From Bradyrhizobium sp. SRL28 (GTDB lineage: Bacteria; Pseudomonadota; Alphaproteobacteria; Rhizobiales; Xanthobacteraceae), in the NCBI RefSeq assembly GCF_018596315.1, contig NZ_JAHEAG010000042.1:1-48371 (forward strand): a stretch of 48,371 bases of DNA, written 5' to 3'. The notes under the pieces are model-generated. The model did no database searches, was not told the DNA's origin, and was given only the letters and a program-made list of their open reading frames with translations. Positions 1 to 8,922 of this stretch are shown here, in pieces. A program made the translations under genes and the position numbers. Position 1 is the stretch's first letter, and every line of letters begins with the position of its first letter.

Positions 1-10
1 CTAGCCGACC

Positions 11-676
11 TCATGCGCGAGCGGCAGGGTTTTCGATTATCCTGCGGTTCGCACCGCCGTATTTTGAACAAAAGTAGACGAGTGACCGACGCTCCCCGGC
101 GAACACCTGCCTTACTTCATGCCGGAACGTACATGTGGTGATCAGTACGGTTCCTAAAGGTGGGCGAAACATTTGAAGTTTACGGTCGGTAGGATATACG
201 ACGAACTCACCGCCCTCAAAATCTGTCGCTAGCTGAACAATCACAGAATACTCGAAGTCGGGGTCGCTCTCAGCATCCAAATGGATGCCAATGAAGGACC
301 CAGGCGGCATGCGATGCATTTGGCATCGGCGAATGACGTATTCTGATGACGCTCCGAAGATCTTCCTGAGCGCGGAGACCCGCTCTGTCCTTTCAAGTAG
401 TTCGATGATCTGCGCTGAAGCTGTACCATTCACGTTGCTAGGATTACGGCCGGCGTGATCCAGCCGCACTCGTCTTACAAAAACATTGTGAGAATCGCCG
501 GCATCTCCCTTCTGAACCTCTTCTTCGGGAATATCGGACTGCAACTGATCGATCCTCGTCAACTCATCTTTGGTGAACAGCGTCTCGGGGGCAATCAGGA
601 CCGTACCTTTATCTGCCAGCTCTGAGCGGTACTTCGCGAGGGCATCTTCTGAAAGCAGACCAAGTTTATCACTCAT
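11..676 (-). CDS. 2OG-Fe(II) oxygenase (prolyl-4-hydroxylase-like)
   Basis: A 221-residue protein with the double-stranded beta-helix signature of 2-oxoglutarate/Fe(II) dioxygenases. The metal-binding HxD lies in GIHLDAES, a later His in TFRHEV completes the facial triad, and the Arg in GERRSLVYF fits the 2OG-binding residue. Family members hydroxylate small molecules or protein side chains using O2; the substrate is not readable from sequence. It follows the HDO-GFA fusion gene by 37 bases on the same strand, so the two are probably co-transcribed and may act on one product. No signal peptide is seen, so it is cytoplasmic. The ATG start gives a full-length domain. The family call is firm, the pathway unknown. 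Confidence 0.85.
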   Translation of the reverse strand: MSDKLGLLSEDALAKYRSELADKGTVLIAPETLFTKDELTRIDQLQSDIPEEEVQKGDAGDSHNVFVRRVRLDHAGRNPSNVNGTASAQIIELLERTERVSALRKIFGASSEYVIRRCQMHRMPPGSFIGIHLDAESDPDFEYSVIVQLATDFEGGEFVVYPTDRKLQMFRPPLGTVLITTCTFRHEVRQVFAGERRSLVYFCSKYGGANRRIIENPAARA

Positions 677-713
677 TGTTCGCGCCTTTCGGATTCACTC
701 AAATTCGACTCTT

Positions 714-1892
714 CTAATCCGCCTGCAACGAGCGGATCGCCAGATCCCAATTCTCGCCGTCGAAATCATCTATTCTTATGCTTTCGATCGTCGTTTTATC
801 TAGGCATCGAACATTTACGCTGAATCCTGAAGGATTCGATCGCGGCCGATAAAATGGCTTTACGCCGCAAACCCGACAAAACGTATGCCGAGCGATGTTC
901 TTATTGAACTGATATGTAGTGAGGAGTTCTTCGCCGCAGTCAATCCTGAGCTTGTCGTCAGCAACGAGCATGTGCAAAAATCCGGACATTTGGCAGATTG
1001 AGCAATTGCACTTCACTGCAGAAATCTCTGCTGGCGCTCGTACGTAGAACTTGACAGCCCCACAGTGACAGCGGCCACTGTGTTCAACCTCCGGCCGACC
1101 ATCTCCGTCACGCGAATCAATTCCGACTAGATTGCGGCACCACTCTAAGCTGAGACCATACGCGTGGTCGAATTCATCCAAGAAACGGCTACTGCAGTCG
1201 GCAGGGACCAGCTCGCTAATGAGCCTGCTTGTCATCTCTCCGTGATATTTCTCCGCAGGATCCTCGCCGCCGACATGGACCTGGAAATACTCAAGATCAT
1301 CAGTCCGAGCATCAAAGGTTCTGACTAAAGTGGTCCAAAGCGCCTGGATCATTTCCGCAGCATGTAGCTCAAAGGCAACCATGTAGGCGCAGCGCACTAT
1401 GGGGTCTCTCGACGACAAGCCATGATATAGCGCACGCAGGTACCGGCTCGTTGTGGTACTGTAGTTAGGCTGTATTGCTCGGCCAAGTAGGCGCGACGCA
1501 TCTGTTCTAAAGAGCTTTGAGTGGAAGTTTTCTGTGTCCAGAATACTGGGTAGCGCAGCGTTGCCGCCTTGGAGAACCCGACTGTGACCTCCCGTTTCAT
1601 CCCAGCAGATAAAATTTGCGACCACACTGGTCAACTCAACGTCCCTCGGGAGGTCTCGATTGCGACGTATTGCGTCGAATATGAGATCCTTTTGCGATCC
1701 CGCCTGCAGGTGCGGGAACGCTTGCGACATCGCTAAGTATTCAGGTAGTAGACTGGCAACCTGATCTTTGGACATCTCCGCAGCGAACGGATGGGGGACA
1801 AGCAGAGCCCGGGCTCGCCGAGCCAAGTGCTCGCCAACTGGTATCTCTGAAGGTTGATGCAGTTTAGAGGAAGAAGCTTGGGATAACGTCAT
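714..1892 (-). CDS. Fusion of heme-oxygenase-like diiron domain and GFA/CENP-V zinc domain
   Basis: A 392-residue protein of two parts. Residues about 20-265 look like a heme-oxygenase-like iron-containing redox enzyme: helical, with candidate metal ligands in ELHAAEM, the FQVHVGGEDPAEKYH stretch and DEFDHAYGL. Residues about 270-380 form a GFA (glutathione-dependent formaldehyde-activating, CENP-V) domain, with the zinc cysteines in CHCG, CNCSIC and FCRVCG. Known heme-oxygenase-like diiron oxidases (for example UndA, BesC and SznF types) cleave or hydroxylate amino acids and fatty acids; GFA domains bind zinc and thiol adducts. I infer that the second domain handles a C1 or aldehyde by-product of the first. 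It is the upstream gene of a pair with the 2OG oxygenase. Confidence 0.75.
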   Translation of the reverse strand: MTLSQASSSKLHQPSEIPVGEHLARRARALLVPHPFAAEMSKDQVASLLPEYLAMSQAFPHLQAGSQKDLIFDAIRRNRDLPRDVELTSVVANFICWDETGGHSRVLQGGNAALPSILDTENFHSKLFRTDASRLLGRAIQPNYSTTTSRYLRALYHGLSSRDPIVRCAYMVAFELHAAEMIQALWTTLVRTFDARTDDLEYFQVHVGGEDPAEKYHGEMTSRLISELVPADCSSRFLDEFDHAYGLSLEWCRNLVGIDSRDGDGRPEVEHSGRCHCGAVKFYVRAPAEISAVKCNCSICQMSGFLHMLVADDKLRIDCGEELLTTYQFNKNIARHTFCRVCGVKPFYRPRSNPSGFSVNVRCLDKTTIESIRIDDFDGENWDLAIRSLQAD

Positions 1893-2358
1893 TCGAACCC
1901 GGGTATGCAGAGAGAGAGAGATTTTCTTGGCCTAGACCTAGGACCGCCAACCGATACCAGTTCCCCCGGATCGAGAGACGAGTTCATTTTCCTGCAAAGA
2001 GGCATCACTTCGTCTTGAAGGCTCTCGATCTTGTCGATCCATCTAGTATCCTCCGGCTTCGGGTAGACTTTGGTGCGATAGTGCTTTGCTCAACTTATTT
2101 GTTCACGGATGTGTGGATTTTCTTGCTCCAAATGATTCCGTCGTCTCGCAGGCGTGCTCATTGGTTTCTCGATTGTGAGCTGTAGTTCCTACCGGGGTCG
2201 GTTCGCTTGCGCGAGATCAAAGCCAATTCCACGATGATTTCGTAGAGTGGGTTGGAGCGAGTGCCTGGGCTCCGCACCTGCGCTATTGTGGTTGCGAGGT
2301 CAAGCACACGGGCTTTCGCTTTTTGCGCCTGACCAGCACTCAATACCAAAGGGAAGAT
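1893..2358. other. Upstream region of the oxidative gene pair, no gene seen
   Basis: This 466-base stretch should hold the promoter of the leftward HDO-GFA/2OG pair. A GA-rich run sits just before the gene start. I searched for a sigma-54 -24/-12 element, a nod box and a tts box and found no convincing match on either strand. Confidence 0.4.
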
Positions 2359-2532
2359 ATGCGCGCCTTCACTTTCGCCTGCCCGATCACCAACATGACG
2401 GTTCAGAAGTGGCTCGATGCTGATGCCGAGGCGACGGAACGAGAATTTCAAGGCCTTGTCTGCCCTGCTTGTTCGCAGTTGCACTTCATAAGTCGCAAGA
2501 CTGGAAAACTGCTGGGGCAGAAAGAAAAATGA
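2359..2532 (+). CDS. Small zinc-ribbon-like conserved protein
   Basis: A 57-residue protein beginning MRAFTFACP, with a CPAC pair near residue 39 and a lysine-rich end (RKTGKLLGQKEK). The combination of an early Cys in a CP pair and a later CPxC is typical of small zinc-ribbon proteins that are common and uncharacterised in Bradyrhizobium. I chose the ATG at 2359, preceded by a purine-rich GGGAAG, over an ATG 36 bases upstream, because the conserved-looking part starts here. It stands alone in low-quality DNA and no function can be assigned. Confidence 0.65.
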   Translation: MRAFTFACPITNMTVQKWLDADAEATEREFQGLVCPACSQLHFISRKTGKLLGQKEK

Positions 2533-2993
2533 CATCGCCTCACAATTCTGAAGCGTTGACTTGTGTCCTTTTCCGGCTCTAGCGGTCACTTCCTTCTCCG
2601 CCCAGGAGCCTCGACGGGGCGCTAATGTAGGAGAGAGCGTCAGCCAGCTGTTACAAGCCCGCCGCTCCTGCGTGTAGCGCAGCCCCTGCAAGCGCTGAGC
2701 GGCCCACCCGATAGCCTTGTATATCTGAGCCAGCTTCAGGTGCTCTCGTCGGGCATTGCTGTCAGGCGCGATCTGAGCGAGTGATCGGCATTTGTCCAAT
2801 GCGGCGGTGGTACGACACGCGGGGGCTTGCTTGCACACCGGCCCTTCCCGTCCAAAAAGCCGCGCTTGCCTGCGATCACCCCGGAGCAAGGCAGGGATTT
2901 CCATTTCAGCCTCCTGCCAGCGCCAACAGCCGTGCGAGGTAGGTCGGTGGGGTCACCTTCATTTCTCTCTCCATGTTGTCGTTCGGTCCGTGT

Positions 2994-3127
2994 CCGGTTG
3001 GAGACGCCAAGTCGGAAACCTGACAAAGTGGCACTCTCATTCCAGCGCCCCGTCGTCCGGACGCAGGTCCTTTTGCTCACGTCAAGCAAGGCTCGCACCA
3101 ATTCTCGCGACCGGCACCCCGATTGCT
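2994..3127. repeat. Degenerate direct repeat, copy 1
   Basis: This segment and 3620-3757 share TCCGGTTGGAGACG at one end, CAAGCAAGGCTCGCAC in the middle and CCGATTGCTG at the other end, with diverged sequence and similar spacing between. On the minus strand copy 2 can be read as a helical-looking peptide (DIVRALLEKGHN), so both may be remnants of one duplicated gene or element. The source is not identified. Confidence 0.55.
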
Positions 3128-3619
3128 GTGATGACATGCAAGGAAGCCGCAGCTGTTGCGCGGATCGGACATAGTCTGCGCACCGGAGCCTGAGCCATGC
3201 AGTCAAAGTTGGACTAATAATCTCGCTGCTATCTGTAGTTGTGTTCAACAGGAAGTTGGCCTGGCGAATTCGCAGGCGTCACGACCCCCGATCCTATTGA
3301 CTCGTTGCAACTCCGCTTCCCTGTTTTGGCGTAGGAACGACATGTCTCGCCATGAGCTGCAGTGATCAGCAGACGCGTTCGTACCGGATCGGCATCTATT
3401 GGCACATGGCCTCGAGACGGCCGCTGGAGCACGGCAGCGTCGGCGGCCAACGACAGCATCATTGGATCGCGTGCCGCGAGCCGCATCACACCAGGTGATG
3501 CTCCGATACTGTGCGCTTAGGTAGGTCGCCATAGGGCACATTTATCCTCAAGGAACGATCTGAATTCGGCGCGTGAGCGGACCGTAGTCAGTTGAGGCTG
3601 GCCTTGTCGTATTCAGCCG

Positions 3620-3757
3620 CGTCCGGTTGGAGACGATGATGAGCGGAACCCGACAGTAGAATGCAACTCTTCCTCCAGCGCGCCGCGAAGCACCTGGTTA
3701 TGCCCTTTTTCAAGCAAGGCTCGCACAATGTCTTTTGCGGCACGCCGATTGCTGGGA
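3620..3757. repeat. Degenerate direct repeat, copy 2
   Basis: Second copy of the segment at 2994-3127, in the same orientation about 630 bases away. Blocks of identity are TCCGGTTGGAGACG, TCAAGCAAGGCTCGCAC and GCCGATTGCTG. The divergence between copies suggests an old duplication. Confidence 0.55.
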
Positions 3758-4282
3758 GACGGGCAGGATCGATTACGTCCATCGCAGTTTCGGAGGCACC
3801 GAGCCCGGAGTTCAGATGAAACTTGCTCGATTGATTCGAATCGATGCCATAGACGCCGCACGCTTGAGTGATGGTCGCCAATTCAGGCTTCGCCCGTCCG
3901 TCGCTGGGTGCCCGCGTGGCGTTTGCCCAGGAGCGGCTTTGGTTCTTGTCGGAGGGCGGGAGAGACGCCGCGACATCAAGATGGGTTTGCGCTGACGGAG
4001 CTCGACAAGGTTGCGCTGCATTCGACCTGGGATGGCCACCTTCGTCGAGTTGATTTGCTCAATACTCTTGGCACGTACAGGAGGAGCTGAAATGCGAGCG
4101 CTACATGTTGATCATCGTGCGGACCTTTCTCGCGCGTTGCAACGAGCGCTCCTGGATTGCGCTTTTGGCGTTCACGCCCTGCAAGCGCCCACTTCCTTGT
4201 GAACTCCCAAATCCCGAGACCACGCTCATGCGCAAGGTTCGCGCCAATATACCGTATAAGTAAGGAAAAGAGAGGTGTCCTC

Positions 4283-4980
4283 ATGTCCAAAAACAATGCG
4301 GGCCAATTGAATGAACTTGCCACTCTATATGAAGACACCGTTCACTGGCCCTTTCGAAAAGAGATCGAAATTCCAAGCGTATTACTGGCTATTGGTGATG
4401 TTGAGGGTCTCTCAGTCCTCGACTTCGGGTGCGGCACGGGGGATGTATTCCCGCTGGCTAAAGCAACGCGGCGCGGGCCGGGTTGTAGGATACGATCCGA
4501 CGAAAGGCATGCTCAACTACGCGCGGCGTCGGGCGGAGAAGGAGTCTCCGGGCATCTCCTTCGTCACTCGTCTCAGCGCCGATTTGATAGGTCAATTCGA
4601 CCTGGTTCTTGCCGTGCATGTGCTGCAATACGCTAGCAGCGGACCTGAGCTGCAAGATATGTGCGCCAACATGGTCGGTCTGTTACGTCCTGGCGGGCGC
4701 TTGCTGACACTGGCGATTCACCCATCTTACGATCCACGTCGGAACTATTACGAACGCTATGGCCTCAGGCTCAGCGCCGATGATCTTCAGAAACCATATG
4801 TCGATGGTGGAGGTGTAAGGATACGACTCTGCAAAAACGGAAAGCAGGGCAGCGTCTTCGCATCGTATTGGTCCGCTGCTTCTTTGGAGCGGGCGTTAGG
4901 GCAAGCCGGCCTCCGATCGTTGAAGTGGCGGGAACTGGATGCCCCAGAATGCGCCGCTTTCGTCGGCGTAGGAAAAGAAT
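4283..4980 (+). pseudogene. SAM-dependent methyltransferase, frameshifted and truncated at the 3' end
   Basis: The ATG at 4283 follows an AGAGG ribosome-binding site. The first 52 residues run into motif I (LDFGCGTG); one extra G in the five-G run at 4436-4440 then shifts the frame. Dropping that G restores MYSRWLKQRGAGRVVGYDP and the rest of a class I fold, including the GLLRPGGRLL motif. The restored protein is about 232 residues, like small UbiE/ToxA-type methyltransferases. The reading ends near 4980, where sequence typical of an ABC permease begins, so the last residues are missing or replaced. Either a true frameshift or a homopolymer sequencing error could explain the first lesion; the junction is independent of it. 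Confidence 0.75.
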
Positions 4981-4989
4981 TCACTGATC

Positions 4990-5856
4990 GTGATGTGCCT
5001 GGCGCCCGCGATCGGGCTGCTCGCGGTATTCCTCACCTATCCGCTGGGCCTCGGCGTCTGGCTCGCCTTCACCGACACCACGATCGGCCAGCGCGGCATT
5101 TTCATCGGCCTGGAGAATTTCCAGTATCTCTGGAGCGATCCCCTGTGGTGGAACGCGGTGTTCTACAGCGTGTTCTACACGGGCGTAGCGACCTTCGGGA
5201 AATTCGCGCTCGGCTTCTGGCTGGCGCTGCTCCTCAACAACCATTTTCCGCTCAAGAGCCTGTTGCGCGCCATCGTGCTGCTGCCGTTGATCGTGCCGAC
5301 GGTGCTGTCGGCACTGGCGTTCTGGTGGATCTACGATCCGCAGTTTTCGATCATCTCCTATCTGCTGGTCGACGTGCTGCACATCCGCACCACCTATATC
5401 GACTTCCTCGGCACGCCCTGGCCGGCGCGCTTCTCGCTGATCGTGGCCAACATCTGGCGCGGCATCCCCTTCGGGGCGATCTCGCTCCTGGCAGGCCTGC
5501 AGACCATCTATCCCTCGGTCTATGAGGCGGCGATGCTGGACGGCGCCAGCGCCTGGCAGCGCTTCCGCTACATTACCTTCCCGATGATGATGCCGATCCA
5601 CGCGATTGTGATGACGTTCTCGATCATCTTCACCTTTACGGATTTCCAGCTGGTCTACGCCATCACCCGCGGCGGGCCGGTCAACTCCATGCATCTTTTG
5701 GCGACGCTCGCTTTTCAGCGCGGCATCGCCGGCGGCGAGCTCGGCGAGGGCGCGGCGATCGCGGTGTCGATGATCCCGTTCCTGGTGTTCGCGACACTGT
5801 TCAGCTACTTCGGCCTCGCGCGCCGCAAATGGCAGCAGGGAGAAGCCAATGACTGA
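4990..5856 (+). CDS. Sugar-type ABC transporter permease (MalF/UgpA-like), N-terminus cut
   Basis: A 288-residue inner-membrane permease of the carbohydrate ABC family with about six membrane segments. The cytoplasmic EAA loop that docks the ATPase is present as EAAMLDGASAWQRF near residue 180. Relatives begin with a short basic cytoplasmic leader before the first membrane helix; here the frame opens only at 4972, inside methyltransferase-derived sequence, and the protein starts directly in the first helix. The gene therefore appears truncated at a recombination junction, though a GTG (4990) or ATG (4993) could still start it. It overlaps the next permease by 8 bases. No binding protein or ATPase is next to it, so substrate and function are uncertain. 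Confidence 0.85.
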   Translation: MMCLAPAIGLLAVFLTYPLGLGVWLAFTDTTIGQRGIFIGLENFQYLWSDPLWWNAVFYSVFYTGVATFGKFALGFWLALLLNNHFPLKSLLRAIVLLPLIVPTVLSALAFWWIYDPQFSIISYLLVDVLHIRTTYIDFLGTPWPARFSLIVANIWRGIPFGAISLLAGLQTIYPSVYEAAMLDGASAWQRFRYITFPMMMPIHAIVMTFSIIFTFTDFQLVYAITRGGPVNSMHLLATLAFQRGIAGGELGEGAAIAVSMIPFLVFATLFSYFGLARRKWQQGEAND

Positions 5857-6748
5857 CTTAGCCGCCCAGCAATCGACCAACGTCGGCAGCACCACGCCCG
5901 ATACGATGGCGTGGGATTCGCGGGCGCGGCGGGTGATGATGATCTATCTGCCGCCGTCCTGCTTCGTGCTGATCCTGCTGTTCCCGTTCTACTGGATGGC
6001 GATCACCTCGTTCAAGCCGAACGCCGAGCTTCTGAACTTCAAGGAGCACAATCCGTTCTGGATCTCCTCGCCGACGCTCGCCCATATCAAGCATTTGCTG
6101 TTCAATACCGCCTATCCGACCTGGCTCAAGACGACGATGTTCGTGGCGATTGGCTCCACCTTCCTGTCGCTGTTTGCCTCGACGCTCGCTGCCTACGCGA
6201 TCGAGCGCCTCCGCTTCCGCGGCAGTCCCTATGTGGGGCTCGGCATCTATCTCGCCTATCTGGTGCCGCCTTCGATCCTGTTCATCCCACTGGCCACCGT
6301 GATCGTGCAATTCGGCTTGTTCGACTCGCCGATAGCGCTGATCCTGGTGTATCCGACCTTCCTGGTGCCGTTCTGCACCTGGCTCCTGATCGGCTATTTC
6401 AAGTCGATCCCGTATGAGCTGGAGGAATGCGCGCTGGTGGACGGCGCCACACGGCTGCAGATCCTGCGGCGGATCACGCTGCCGCTCGCCGTGCCCGGCC
6501 TGATCTCGGCCGGCATCTTCTCCTTTACGCTGTCGTGGAACGAGTTCATCTACGCGCTCGCCTTCATCCAGAGCGGCGCCAACAAGACGGTGCCGGTCGC
6601 GATCCTGACCGAGCTCGTCACCGGCGACGTCTACCAGTGGGGCGCGCTGATGGCGGGCTCGCTGCTCGGCTCGCTGCCAGTCGCGCTGTTTTATTCGCTG
6701 TTCGTGGATTACTACGTGTCGTCGCTGACAGGGGCGGTGAAGGAATGA
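5849..6748 (+). CDS. Sugar-type ABC transporter permease (MalG/UgpE-like)
   Basis: A complete 299-residue second permease of a carbohydrate importer. It has an N-terminal membrane segment (VLILLFPFYWMAITSF), further helices and the EAA loop EECALVDGATRLQI near residue 195. It overlaps the upstream permease by 8 bases, as expected for a translationally coupled pair forming a heterodimeric channel. The ATPase and periplasmic binding protein normally found in the same operon are absent here. Its GC-rich codon use matches the neighbouring tonB block rather than the symbiosis genes. Confidence 0.9.
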   Translation: MTDLAAQQSTNVGSTTPDTMAWDSRARRVMMIYLPPSCFVLILLFPFYWMAITSFKPNAELLNFKEHNPFWISSPTLAHIKHLLFNTAYPTWLKTTMFVAIGSTFLSLFASTLAAYAIERLRFRGSPYVGLGIYLAYLVPPSILFIPLATVIVQFGLFDSPIALILVYPTFLVPFCTWLLIGYFKSIPYELEECALVDGATRLQILRRITLPLAVPGLISAGIFSFTLSWNEFIYALAFIQSGANKTVPVAILTELVTGDVYQWGALMAGSLLGSLPVALFYSLFVDYYVSSLTGAVKE

Positions 6749-6777
6749 GCTATCGACGTTTGAAGTGGTTCTATTCC

Positions 6778-6801
6778 CTCTCCCCGTTCTTACGGGGCGA
6801 G
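6778..6801. terminator. Hairpin between convergent genes
   Basis: CCCCGT and ACGGGG pair around a TCTT loop, with partial extension of the stem by flanking CTC/GAG. It sits in the 61-base gap between the rightward permease and the leftward tonB, a natural place for a bidirectional terminator. There is no long T tract. Confidence 0.4.
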
Positions 6802-6809
6802 GTGGAGAC

Positions 6810-7640
6810 CTACCGGATATAGAACGCCACGGGCGCGCTGAACGGCATCGAAGCCTGCTTCACCTTGGCAGGGAACGCGGGAAACGGCTGGGCGCGGCGC
6901 ACCATCGCCAGCGTCTCGGCGTCCAGCGCCGCATGGCCGGACGAGCCGCCGAGGCCGACGGAAAGCACCGCGCCGCTTCGGCTGAGCGTGAAGCTGACGC
7001 GGGCGGTGCCCTGCTGGCCTGCGGCCTTGGCGGCGGGCGGGTATTGCTTGAAGCGTTGCAGATGCGCGGCGACCATCTGTCGGTAGGAAGCAAGGGCGGT
7101 CGTCGATGCGCCGGCGTTGGCGGCGGACACGGCCGGCGCCTGGCGCTCGGCCTTGGGCGAGGCCGTTGTTCGCGGCGCAGGCGGCGCGTCGGAAGGCTTC
7201 TTCGCGTCGCGGCGAACCACTTTCGGTTTTACCGGCGACGGCTTTTTCTCAGGCTCGGCCTTGACGGGCTCCGGCTTCGGCGGGGTCGGCTCGGTCTTCT
7301 GCTCCGGCGGGGCTACGACATCAGGCTTCTCCCGCGGCGGTGTCGGCGCAATCTGTTCCTGCACGGCTTCCGCAGCCGCGGGCTCCGGCGGCGAAGCATC
7401 GGCCTGCTGCATGACGGGTCCCGGCGCGAGATCCATTTGCGTCGGTTGCGGCGCGGAGGAAACCGGCGCCATGTCGACCATGATCGCCGGCAGGGAAACG
7501 CCGGGCACCGGCCGCTGGGTGTACCAGTTCAACGCCAACGCGATCAGCGCGGCATGCGCAGCCGCGATCGCAAAGGCCGACGCGCCCCAGCGCCGGACGG
7601 CGGCCTGATCGGAAACCTCGTGCAGCGCAAACGCGTTCAT
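6810..7640 (-). CDS. tonB: TonB energy-transducing protein
   Basis: A 276-residue protein with an N-terminal signal-anchor helix (AAHAALIALALNWY), a long proline/lysine-rich spacer (PTPPKPEPVKAEPEKK) and a C-terminal TonB domain (YPPAAKAAGQQGTARVSFTL, ending in VAFYIR). TonB spans the periplasm and couples the ExbBD proton motor to outer-membrane receptors. It is last in the block hmuQ-hutX-exbB-exbD-tonB, 5 bases after exbD, so it probably serves heme uptake. No outer-membrane receptor gene is in the window. Confidence 0.93.
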   Translation of the reverse strand: MNAFALHEVSDQAAVRRWGASAFAIAAAHAALIALALNWYTQRPVPGVSLPAIMVDMAPVSSAPQPTQMDLAPGPVMQQADASPPEPAAAEAVQEQIAPTPPREKPDVVAPPEQKTEPTPPKPEPVKAEPEKKPSPVKPKVVRRDAKKPSDAPPAPRTTASPKAERQAPAVSAANAGASTTALASYRQMVAAHLQRFKQYPPAAKAAGQQGTARVSFTLSRSGAVLSVGLGGSSGHAALDAETLAMVRRAQPFPAFPAKVKQASMPFSAPVAFYIR

Positions 7641-7645
7641 GGCGG

Positions 7646-8086
7646 TCAGCTTCGCCCGTCGAGACCGACCAGCGCGATCTTGAGATAGCCGGCATTCCGC
7701 AGCAGGTTCATCACCTCCATCAGGTCGCCATAGCTGACGGCCTTGTCGGCACGCAGATAGATGCGCTCGTCCTTCTTCCCGTTCGTGGCGCTGTCGAGCG
7801 TTGAGGTCAGCGTGTCGCGCGCGATCACGTCCTCGCCGACCGCGACTGAAAGATCCGGCTTCACGGTGACGAATACCGGCTTGTCCGGGCGCGGCTGTGG
7901 CTCGACTGCGCTCGCCGGGAGATCGACGCCGAGATCGACGGTAGCAAGCGGGGCTGCGACCATGAAGATGATCAGGAGCACCAGCATCACATCGATGAAC
8001 GGCGTGACGTTGATCTCGTGAGCCTCGACAAGATCGTCGCCGCCGCGCGTCCGTCCGCCGATTGCCTGACCGAGCTTTGCGCCCAT
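7646..8086 (-). CDS. exbD: ExbD biopolymer transport protein
   Basis: A 146-residue inner-membrane protein with one N-terminal helix (DVMLVLLIIFMVAAPL) and a periplasmic domain. Asp32 at the start of this helix is the conserved proton-carrying residue of the ExbD/TolR family. The preceding INVTPFID signature is classic. It lies between exbB (18-base gap) and tonB (5-base gap) and completes the TonB motor. Confidence 0.95.
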   Translation of the reverse strand: MGAKLGQAIGGRTRGGDDLVEAHEINVTPFIDVMLVLLIIFMVAAPLATVDLGVDLPASAVEPQPRPDKPVFVTVKPDLSVAVGEDVIARDTLTSTLDSATNGKKDERIYLRADKAVSYGDLMEVMNLLRNAGYLKIALVGLDGRS

Positions 8087-8104
8087 CGCTTTACACTCCG
8101 TCGT

Positions 8105-8890
8105 TTACTCGGCGGCGCGCGCGAGGCGGAACGAGCCGCGGTCGCCCTCCCGCCTGATCAGCAGCAGCACCATCGCCGAGGCGTCGCCGAGCAGCGCGCG
8201 GTGGGCCGCGATGGTGCGGGTGAGATGATTGTAGATCACGACTGCCGGAATTGCCGCCACCAGACCCAGCGCGGTTGCGAGCAAGGCCTCGGCGATGCCG
8301 GGAGCAACGACGGCGAGATTGGTGGTGTGGGCCTCGGAAATGCCGATGAACGAATTCATGATACCCCAGACCGTTCCGAACAGGCCGACGAACGGCGCGG
8401 TGGCGCCGATGGTCGCGAGCACGCCGGTGCCGCGCGCGATCTGCCGCGACATCGCGGCCTCGACCCGCTCCAGCCGCAGCGCGACGCGCTCCTTGAGGCC
8501 GTCGTCAAAATGGCCGCCGGAGAGGCTGGCCTCGCGCGCGGCGGACTGGATGATCTGCGCCACGGCATCGTGGCCGCCGCGGCTTTCCTGCTCGGCCTTG
8601 GCCAGCACCGTATCGGTTTCCAGCAGGCTCAGGCGCCGCCTGGCGGTCGCCGTCTTGCGGCGGACTTCAATGGTCTTGGCAAGCCAGATCGTCCACGTCA
8701 CCAGCGAGGCGAAGGCAAGCCCCACCATGACCGCCTGCACCACGATGTCGGCATTCACAAACATGTTCCAGGGCGACAGGTTGCGCGGCAGCAGCGCGAC
8801 GTCGGTGGCAGCCAGCGCCGTACCCGGCAAGGCGGCCACACCGGCCGCGCCACACCAACGGGTCATAACATCCAGCACTGTTCGCTGCAT
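8105..8890 (-). CDS. exbB: ExbB biopolymer transport protein
   Basis: A 261-residue MotA/TolQ/ExbB-family proton channel. A signal-like N-terminus precedes the first membrane helix (VVQAVMVGLAFASLVTWTIW); the conserved pore segments are ATIGATAPFVGLFGTVWGIM and IAEALLATALGLVAAIPAVV. It forms the pentameric pore around ExbD that drives TonB. It is 32 bases downstream of the hutX-like gene, in the heme-uptake operon. Confidence 0.95.
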   Translation of the reverse strand: MQRTVLDVMTRWCGAAGVAALPGTALAATDVALLPRNLSPWNMFVNADIVVQAVMVGLAFASLVTWTIWLAKTIEVRRKTATARRRLSLLETDTVLAKAEQESRGGHDAVAQIIQSAAREASLSGGHFDDGLKERVALRLERVEAAMSRQIARGTGVLATIGATAPFVGLFGTVWGIMNSFIGISEAHTTNLAVVAPGIAEALLATALGLVAAIPAVVIYNHLTRTIAAHRALLGDASAMVLLLIRREGDRGSFRLARAAE

Positions 8891-8922
8891 GATCGTCTCC
8901 CGGGGCTGACAATGCGGATCGG

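Larger units (their letters stand above)
2533..4282. other. Degenerate intergenic DNA
   Basis: About 1.75 kb without a gene I can support. Open frames here are short, overlap in several frames and show no recognisable domain. The only clear structure is a pair of related segments near 2994-3127 and 3620-3757, listed separately. The region reads as decayed accessory DNA. Confidence 0.45.

Noticed and set aside
2040..2085. GATCCATC string as a nod box
   Set aside because: Only the first few bases fit; the conserved later half of the nod box is absent.
2736..3248. 170-codon minus-strand frame in the 2.5-4.2 kb region
   Set aside because: It overlaps equally long frames on the other strand, contains one copy of a degenerate repeat and shows no domain or ribosome-binding site.
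4067..4083. TGGCAC before the methyltransferase as a sigma-54 promoter
   Set aside because: No TTGC follows at the required spacing; the -12 position reads GGAGG.
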